Source of the DNA: Mesostigma viride
Taxonomy: Eukaryota > Streptophyta > Mesostigmatophyceae > Mesostigmatales > Mesostigmataceae
Assembly: GCA_009746045.1 (NCBI GenBank)
Contig: RPFO01000034.1
Span: 4,150,078 to 4,214,077, forward strand
Reading direction: 5' to 3'
Length of the DNA stretch: 64,000 bases
Shown: positions 57,341 to 64,000 of the stretch, piece after piece
Numbering within the stretch: position 1 is the stretch's first letter
Layout: every line of letters starts with the position of its first letter
Notes under the pieces: model-generated
Told to the model about the DNA's origin: nothing
The model's database searches: none
Seen by the model: the letters and a program-made list of their open reading frames with translations, nothing else
Made by a program: the position numbers and the translations under genes

Positions 57341-58640
57341 ATGTGGAAGCCCCCAACGGACCAGTGGCCGATGCATGAAGGGTCCACCATGCGCACTTCG
57401 GTGCGCACTTCCTATACTGTACGGGCCCATGCCACCATGCCCTTTACAGAGGGGTGCACGTGGCAGCCGGGCTGCGTGCTGTCGCCCTACCTGTTCATTA
57501 TTGTGGTCGAATACGTAATGATTCAGGCGCGCAAGCGGTTTGCCCGCATAATTGTGGGTACATTGGGAACCAGGGGTTGCAGGTCGACAACCGTTTCTGG
57601 CATGGCGGGGCGGAAACGGAGATTCGGCCGGCGGACATCATCTACGCAGACGACACCCACCCTCTTCGAGGGCACTGAGCACGTGCAGACGTGGATTGAC
57701 TGCCTCACGGGCAATCGACGCCCGTGCGGTGGGGCTTGAGGTCAGCAAGAAGTACACAGGCTCTGGCGATTGGGCTCGCTCAGCCGACCGCCCGACCTCA
57801 TTCTCCTTGACGGCTCTCGAGTCCTGTATATCGGGACCGCGTCAAAATGCTGGGCAGCCGACTCCCCTGATGAGCTGTGAGGCCGATGTGGACCACCGTA
57901 TCAGTCCCTCGCCTGGCACGCTTTACGCCAATATACCGGACACTGGGCACGTGCAGACATGGCTTGACTGCCTGGCTATCGAGGCCCGTGCAGTGGGGCT
58001 TGAGGTCAGCAGGAAGACAGAGGCCCTGGCGGTTGGGCTCACCCACTCACCGCCACCCCTCTATCTCCTCGACGGCTCTCGAGTCCTGTACCGGGACCGC
58101 GTCAAGCTGCTGGGCAGCCTGCTCCCCATGCAGCTGCGAGGTTGATGTGGACCATCGCATCTCCCTCGCCTGGCACGCTTTACGCCATGCAGTACCGGGC
58201 CCTGTGGCGCAAGCCGCTGGGCAAGATCGAGAAACAGGACCTGTTCAAGGTCCTCGTCCTTCCTGTTCTCACGACTCACGTATGGGGCCGAGACGTGGAC
58301 CCTCACCGCCGACCTGGCCCGCAAGCTGGACGGCGCGGTCACCAACATGCCGCTGCGTTCCATTTTCAGAGTAGGATACGCTGCTCATGTCCGCAATGAG
58401 GACCTGTACCAGGGCATGCCATATACATCACCAGCACCATTAAGCAGCGGCGCCTGCAGCTAGTAGGGCACCTAGCTCGCACCAACCAGGTACTGGACAC
58501 CTCACGTGGCCGCCCGGCCCCCCGCAGGACTGCGCCCAGCTCAGCCTGGTCGGCACCTCCTGACGTGGGCCGGGCCCAGTGATGTTAGACGCCGCAAGGC
58601 CCGCACCTTCAAAGAACAGCTAGTAGAGGACATATGGGGG
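57341..58640 (+). pseudogene. Non-LTR reverse transcriptase remnant
   Basis: Reverse transcriptase blocks appear in shifting frames: QPGCVLSPYLFIIVVEYVM at 57463-57519, the catalytic YADD within DIIYADDTHP at 57634-57663, then HVQTWLDCL with VGLEVS, and a C-terminal part reading KPLGKIEKQDLFKVLVL (58215-58265), ETWTLTADLARKLDGAVTNM, and RRLQLVGHLARTNQVLDTSR. The last is the post-RT region common to many LINEs. A tandem duplication of about 265 bp (57680-57930 and 57948-58190) sits just after YADD. Multiple frameshifts; non-functional. Confidence 0.75.
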
Positions 58641-58975
58641 GCCTAGGCCTCTCCGTGATTTGGAAGAAGATGATGGACAAGGCCAAGTGGGCCCATGCAG
58701 GTCATAGAGGACAACGAGCCCCCCCCTGTGGGGAAGCGCCCGCGTGTGCAAACCCACGGGAGGCATGCCAGACAGCTCCCCTAGGGCATCGTTAGGCTGT
58801 CTAGATAGACGTGGTAGTAATGCTGTTAGATAGTGGTTGTAGGTACTAAGCTGATATAGATATAGATTAGACCGGTAGGACTGTTTGCACCCATCCATCC
58901 ATCCATGCATCGGGGTTAATGCTCCGTGACTCCCCGACGGGAGCACGAGTCTAATTAATTAATTAATTAATTAAT
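58640..58975 (+). mobile_element. LINE 3' tail, copy with short CATC tract
   Basis: The tail following the RT remnant contains TAGATTAGACCGGTAGGA, four CATC units (58890-58908), CGGGGTTAATGCTCCGTG, ACGGGAGCACGAGTCTAATT, and ends in repeated TTAA. The same blocks recur in 59650-60665. Confidence 0.7.
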
Positions 58976-60670
58976 ATACCGGGCCCTGTGGCGCAAGCCC
59001 TTGGGCAAGATAGAGAAACAGGACCTGTTTAAGGTCCTGGTCCTCCAGGCCTGTTCTTACGGTACAGGGCCGCCAGAGACGTGGACCCTCACAGCCGACC
59101 TTGTTGCCGGCAGAAAGCTGGTGGACGGCGCGGTCACTGCAACATGCTGCGATCCATTTTTCGTGTAGGATACCGCGCGCTGCTCATCAGTTCACAATGC
59201 GGACCTGTACCTCGGCATGCCATATATCACAAGCACCATTTAAAAGCAGTGGCGCCTGCAGCTAGTAGGGCACTTATAGCTCACACCAACCAGGTAGACA
59301 CATCACGTGCCCCCCCCGCGGGACTGCGCCCAGCTTGAGCAGCCTGGCCGGCACTGACCTAGCTCCTTACGTGGCCTGGGCCCCGCAATGCTAGACGCGC
59401 CGCATTAGGCCCGCACCTTCAAAGAACAGCTAGTAGAGGAAATGGGGGGGCTAGGCCTGAGCTCCGTGATTTGGAACAAGATGATGGACAAGGCCAAGTA
59501 CTAAGGCCCAGGTCATAGAGGACAACGAACCCCCTCCCGTGGGGAAGCCGCGTGTTTGCCTTGAACGCGGGAAGCATGATAGACAGGACCCCTGAGGCTG
59601 GTAGAGAGCTTAGAATAATAGAGCTGGCTTGATGTTATAGTAGATAGATTAGACCGGTAGGATTGTGTGTCCCCAGGCCATCCATCCATCCATCCATCCA
59701 TCCATCCATCCATCCATCCATCCATCCATCCATCCATCCATCCATCCATCCATCCATCCATCCATCCATCCATCCATCCATCCATCCATCCATCCATCCA
59801 TCCATCCATCCATCCATCCATCCATCCATCCATCCATCCATCCATCCATCCATCCATCCATCCATCCATCCATCCATCCATCCATCCATCCATCCATCCA
59901 TCCATCCATCCATCCATCCATCCATCCATCCATCCATCCATCCATCCATCCATCCATCCATCCATCCAGGCCATCCATCCATCCATCCATCCATCCATCC
60001 ATCCATCCATCCATCCATCCATCCATCCATCCATCCATCCATCCATCCATCCATCCATCCATCCATCCATCCAATATCCATCCATCCATCCATCCATCCA
60101 TCCATCCATCCATCCATCCATCCATCCATCCATCCATCCATCCATCCATCCATCCATCCATCCATCCATCCATCCATCCATCCATCCATCCATCCATCCA
60201 TCCATCGATCCATCCATCCATCCATCCATCCATCCATCCATCCATCCATCCATCCATCCATCCATCCATCCCGATCCATCCATCCATCCATCCATCCATC
60301 CATCCATCCATCCATCCATCCATCCATCCATCCATCCATCCATCCATCCATCCATCCATCCATCCATCCATCCATCCATCCATCCATCCATCCATCCATC
60401 CATCCATCCATCCATCCATCCATCCATCCATCCATCCATCCATCCATCCATCCATCCATCCATCCATCCATCCATCCATCCATCCATCCATCCATCCATC
60501 CATCCATCCATCCATCCATCCATCCATCCATGCATCCATCCATCCATCCATCCATCCATCCATCCATCCATCCATCCATCCATCCATGCATCCATCCATC
60601 CATCCATCCATCGGGGTTAATGCTCCGTGGCTCCCCAACGGGAGCACGAGTCTAATTAATTAATATATGA
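58976..60670 (+). mobile_element. Second LINE copy, 5'-truncated, with expanded CATC array
   Basis: 58980-59480 repeats the end of the RT remnant (GGGCCCTGTGGCGCAAGCC at the start, matching 58199-58217) with scattered indels. 59500-59680 repeats the tail, and 60614-60660 the terminal GGGGTTAATGCTCCGTGGC and GGAGCACGAGTCTAATTAAT. Strong 5' truncation is typical of LINE copies. Confidence 0.75.
59682..60613. repeat. (CATC)n array, about 930 bp
   Basis: About 230 tetranucleotide units with rare interruptions (59968, 60074, 60206, 60272, 60532, 60587). The array sits exactly where the sister LINE tail has only four units. The open frames Ser-Ile-His-Pro and Trp-Met-Asp-Gly are artefacts of the repeat. 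Confidence 0.98.
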
Positions 60671-61414
60671 GGGGCCGTAAGATGGGTATCTCTGCTCCAT
60701 TCCCAGTGTGCAACATACAGGGATCGATCGATGTAAAGCACTCGTACACGTGCTCCGTGTGTCCCCAACGGGACCGCGCGTGGTGATTATTAAATTTAAA
60801 CAGGATCTTACTAATATTTGCACGGATCGACAGGCTCAGCCGGATATACCGCCCGGCCGGGCGAATTCTCCGTTCTGCTGGCTGGCATCATTCATGGCGC
60901 GCATGCCTACCCGCACACTTCAGTATTCAGTAATTTCAGTTGAATCATCATGCCGTGCAGACAATGCACCGGCCCCCGCCATGTTGAACCCGCACATTTC
61001 AGCATTAGTGGCGCACCCACATGCAGTCATATGCCAGACTCTCCTCGTGAGTAGCTTTCCAATTACAGCTGTGGCTTGCCTCCGGGCGTGAGGGAAGACG
61101 TACGGCTGGGTCAGTCCGGCTTTACCATTTAAATTAGATTAAACATTGTAACATGTATTAAACACTATAACATGACTCCGTTGGGAGATCATGTAGCAGC
61201 CGGTTACTATTCCATGGCTGATGCAGGGGTGGGTGCCTGGGTGGGAACTGAGCCGCGAAAAAGTAGCTAAGCTAACTCTAACCTACTAAGCTAGCTACAA
61301 AAATCCTAACTACTCTACTCACGGTACTACGGAGTAGAGTATAGTTAGGTTTTTTGTAGCTCTATCGAAGAGATGGCAGACGATTGTCCAGCTATAGCCC
61401 ACACGCCATCCCGG

Positions 61415-61472
61415 CCCTTTGGGCAAGCCCCCGCCTCCTGGGGCCGGCCGGGCCAGGGGCTTGCCCAAAGGG
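61415..61472. repeat. Perfect 17-bp inverted repeat, GC-rich hairpin
   Basis: CCCTTTGGGCAAGCCCC (61415-61431) and GGGGCTTGCCCAAAGGG (61456-61472) with a 24-nt GC-rich loop. It lies upstream of the third ORF1-like fragment and may belong to that element's leader. Confidence 0.8.
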
Positions 61473-62103
61473 GCTGGCGCCGGTGTGCAGGCCTCAAGGC
61501 CCCTTCCTCCTGCAGGGGGGGGGAGGGGGGGCTAAATTAAGTTGCACGAAGGCCGGGGCTGGCGACGTTAGACGTATGTGTGCGGGACCATGGTGGACAT
61601 TAATGGTCTGCATGCCGATCTCTTCTTGTCCTGCATGGCAGTCCAAGCTAGAGAGATAATTAATAGAAACGTGACTGCCGTGCTAGAGACTGATCAAGGA
61701 AATACGGTGTTAGAACTGAGCTGGGACTGCCATAAGGTCGATCGGCCGGCAAGGACTGAACTGATCTGTGTAGTTGATTGCGCATGGTCTACTGCAACCT
61801 TCCTGCATGGGTAGTTTGTCCTTAGGGCCAGACCACGTTGAAGGATATGCCGCCTGGCAGCTGGCTGGGCAAGCCGCTAGCTGATGGCCGCAAAGGGTGG
61901 TGTCTTTTAGTACCTGACTCCGCAGTGGTTCGGGCAAGATCTGTCCTACAAATGCTATTCTACGCTGCTTATCTCGTCGCCACAAACGCAAGGCATACCC
62001 TTATAATATACAAAGACTCGAGTGATCAGTCATGCGTGGAAAACCCTCCTTTCAGAACCTGCCAAAGCATAGTGGTTACCGCACGTGCCGTTCACCCATG
62101 TGG

Positions 62104-62320
62104 TCAATGGTCCGTGAGCCGAGCGTCCAGCAGGCCTCGGCCCCGGCCGTAAGTGAGCACCGTGAGGACCAAGACCTCGAAGAGCACTCGCTTGGAGTCC
62201 TCACCTAGCCAGTCCTTCGAGTGCCATGCAGTTGGTGTTGAGCGAGCGGAGCCTGGCCCAGGCCACGCCGATGCGGGTGTCCCGACATTGTCAGCCGTGT
62301 CAGGGAGCATGCTCCCCACT
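62104..62320 (-). pseudogene. LINE RT C-terminal fragment, antisense
   Basis: The minus strand encodes LGEDSKRVLFEVLVLTVLTY, similar to the IEKQDLFKVLVLPVLT block at 58215-58270. It is a short isolated piece with no intact frame. Confidence 0.5.
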
Positions 62321-62984
62321 GCTCACTATAACTGCCTTTAAGACATCGTTGCTACGTAGTAAGCTCCGCAGCCCAGCCCGGCCTGCGCAGCCAGCAGCCA
62401 CATCGGCTCCCTCCCTCTGCAAGGATGACATGATTCCGAGCAGTGCTGGAGGAGCACGTGACCTGCATGGCGCGCTGGCCGAGAAGATGACCGCATTGAT
62501 GACCACGGCGCTCAACACGGTACGTGGAGGCCAAGGTCTCCAATACGGAAACCAAGGTCACGCACAAGCTGCAACCTCTGAGCTCACGGCGCCGGCTGCA
62601 GACCATGGCGCAGGCCTCTGATGCACATGCCGCCCTAGCTCCTCTCCCGCCTCAACCAGGTGGAGGGAAAGTGCGGCGTGCTCATGCATGAAGAAGCTTG
62701 AAGCCATCACCGCCCACACCGAGGCCCTGGCCACACAGGTCCCAAGGATAGCAGAGCAGACGGCCCGACCATCGCATCCCAGCCCGCACCCCGGCAGGAT
62801 GCCATGGCGACCTCCCGCCGCTCTCCTGTGCGGACCTAGCTGGTGCGGTCAGCGACCGCCTCACTCATCAAGTTTCGTTTAAGTGGCCAGCCGGAGCGGC
62901 TGCTTAGGTTTTAGCGGACAAGTGTTCGAAGCGCGTCATTGGTGAATTACTAGGGAACTTGGGTTTCCCCGCGAAACTCCAACC

Positions 62985-63300
62985 GCACGTTCAGATTTCC
63001 AAATCTCAAGTTAAGTTCGGCGCAACTTTCTGAACAGGGGCAGTTGACGAGCAGCATTCCTCCGGACGAATGAATTGCGTTCCATACTTGCGCAAAATTT
63101 TGAAAGGTAGCTTGCGTGCAGCCCTACTAAAATTTGCGCGCACGTTCAGATTTCCAAATCTCAAGTAAATTTCGGCGGAACATTCTGAACGGGGGTAGTT
63201 GGCGGGCAGCGTTCCTCCAGACGAATGAAATGCGTTCCATACTAGCGCAAAATTTTGAAAGGTAGCTTGCGTGCAGCCCTACTAAAATTTGCGCGAAGTG
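62985..63300. repeat. ~153-bp tandem duplication
   Basis: Two copies, starting at about 62990 and 63143, share GTTCAGATTTCCAAATCTCA, GCGCAAAATTTTGAAAGGTA and GCTTGCGTGCAGCCCTACTA in the same order with about 10% differences. Confidence 0.9.
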
Positions 63301-63480
63301 TGGGACTGAAAATTCGTAACGGAAACTGTTTGGTAGTTGCCGTCACTTCCTCTTGTGCAAACGTGTGGGAGTGAAAATTCGTAACGGAAACTTTTTGGTA
63401 GTTGCCGTCACTTCATTTTGCGCGAGTGTTGGGCTGAAAATTCGTAACGGAAACTTTTTGGTAGTTGGCGTCACTTCCTT
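63300..63480. repeat. ~64-bp tandem repeat, three copies
   Basis: TGAAAATTCGTAACGGAAAC followed by TTTTTGGTAGTTG and CGTCACTTC occurs at about 63309, 63373 and 63435. Confidence 0.9.
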
Positions 63481-64000
63481 TGGTTCGACTGAAAATTCGC
63501 TGAAATTCGCTGAATTCGTACCGTAGCCTAATTTTTAGTACCTCGAAGTGACGGGGCACCTAAAAATTTGCCCACAAGTACACTTGGCAGCGCGCTCACT
63601 GGGAAAAATTGTACAGCCGCTCCGGCGGGCCACTTGAACGAATTGTAATGGACCACTGACACCATCGCCACAAAACTCCAGGATCGGTTGGAGGACCACG
63701 TACGGCCACTGAGGCCGAACAACGGGAGGCCACCGACCGCGCTCGCCGCGAATGCCGAGAGGTGCTGCGTCGCTTCCCCCAGAAGCCAGGTGAGACGTCA
63801 GCCACCCTAATTGCCGACAAGCTAGCAAAGACCAGCTAATCTTACCCTCATGGGCTTGGTAGGCCGGTGAGGTAGAACTGCGTGACCGGTGCCACCGCCT
63901 TCCCCACTGACTCACGGGACAAGGCGGCTCCCACACCAGTCCTGCTCACCTTCACTGACCCTCGATCCCCTGAGGACAATTGACCCATGCATGGGTTAAG

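Larger units (their letters stand above)
62876..63640. mobile_element. Insertion with ~27-bp terminal inverted repeats inside ORF1 copy 3
   Basis: The left end TTCGTTTAAGTGGCCAGCCG, then GAGCGGCTG, is inverted at the right end (TTCGTTCAAGTGGCCCGCCG, then GAGCGGCTG, read on the minus strand). The inside is made of tandem repeats and has no coding signal. No clear target duplication was found, so the exact borders are uncertain. Confidence 0.55.
62330..63985 (+). pseudogene. ORF1-like fragment, copy 3, interrupted by an insertion
   Basis: PAATSAPSLCKDD (about 62390-62430) and HAALAPLPP in shifting frames match copy 2. Similarity resumes after the insertion: REATDRARRECREVLRRFP (63720-63780), then DSRDKAAPTPVLLTF (63910-63955), which matches 57050-57095. 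The window ends shortly after. Confidence 0.5.

Noticed and set aside
59663-60655. Open frames of about 320-360 codons of Ser-Ile-His-Pro or Trp-Met-Asp-Gly type
   Set aside because: Direct translation of the (CATC)n array in a LINE tail.

Overview
The window is nuclear DNA of an intron-rich eukaryote, probably a GC-rich protist or alga; I cannot place it more precisely. Four protein-coding genes can be assembled from exons with GT-AG junctions and matching reading-frame phases. Exons are GC-rich. Introns and spacers are full of tandem arrays, small DNA-transposon derivatives, tRNA-derived repeats and decayed non-LTR retrotransposons. There are no bacterial features: no operons, no Shine-Dalgarno pattern, no CRISPR. 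I found no convincing intact tRNA or rRNA gene.

Layout. (1) 255-2802, plus: the 3' part of a calpain-like gene, whose domain III runs directly into two C-terminal LIM zinc fingers; the 5' part lies off the left edge. (2) 2803-5438: spacer with a tRNA-derived repeat. (3) 5439-12621, plus: complete six-exon short-chain dehydrogenase/reductase with a mitochondrial-type presequence; its introns hold a hAT transposase relic and a MITE. (4) 12622-14849: repeat-rich spacer between convergent genes. (5) 14850-19967, minus: six exons of an actobindin-like protein with five WH2/beta-thymosin-type actin-binding motifs; the first exon was not found. (6) 19968-23649: spacer between divergent genes. (7) 23650-53208, plus: complete 12-exon CAAX prenyl protease 1 (STE24, 440 aa). 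Its first intron is 17.8 kb long and consists almost wholly of a 16.9 kb minisatellite (24536-41444) that is free of stops in all six frames. (8) 53209-64000: a spacer with a short retroelement bounded by a 17-bp duplication, then a graveyard of non-LTR retrotransposon fragments (ORF1-like and reverse-transcriptase-like, frameshifted). One fragment carries a roughly 930-bp CATC array in its 3' tail.

The most unusual signal is a recurrent pattern in the introns. In about half of the 24 introns seen, the end of the upstream exon plus its 5' splice site (or the start of the intron) is copied again inside the intron, from once up to 31 times. The extreme case is STE24 intron 10, a tandem array of fused acceptor-donor sites that look like recursive splice sites. 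Tandem arrays also repeatedly sit just upstream of 3' splice sites. Together with the giant intron-1 array, this points to a genome whose introns grow mainly by local tandem duplication seeded at splice junctions.

The four genes do not form a pathway. Two have likely cytoskeletal links (LIM-calpain, actobindin-like), one is a probable mitochondrial oxidoreductase, and one is a membrane protease that processes prenylated proteins.
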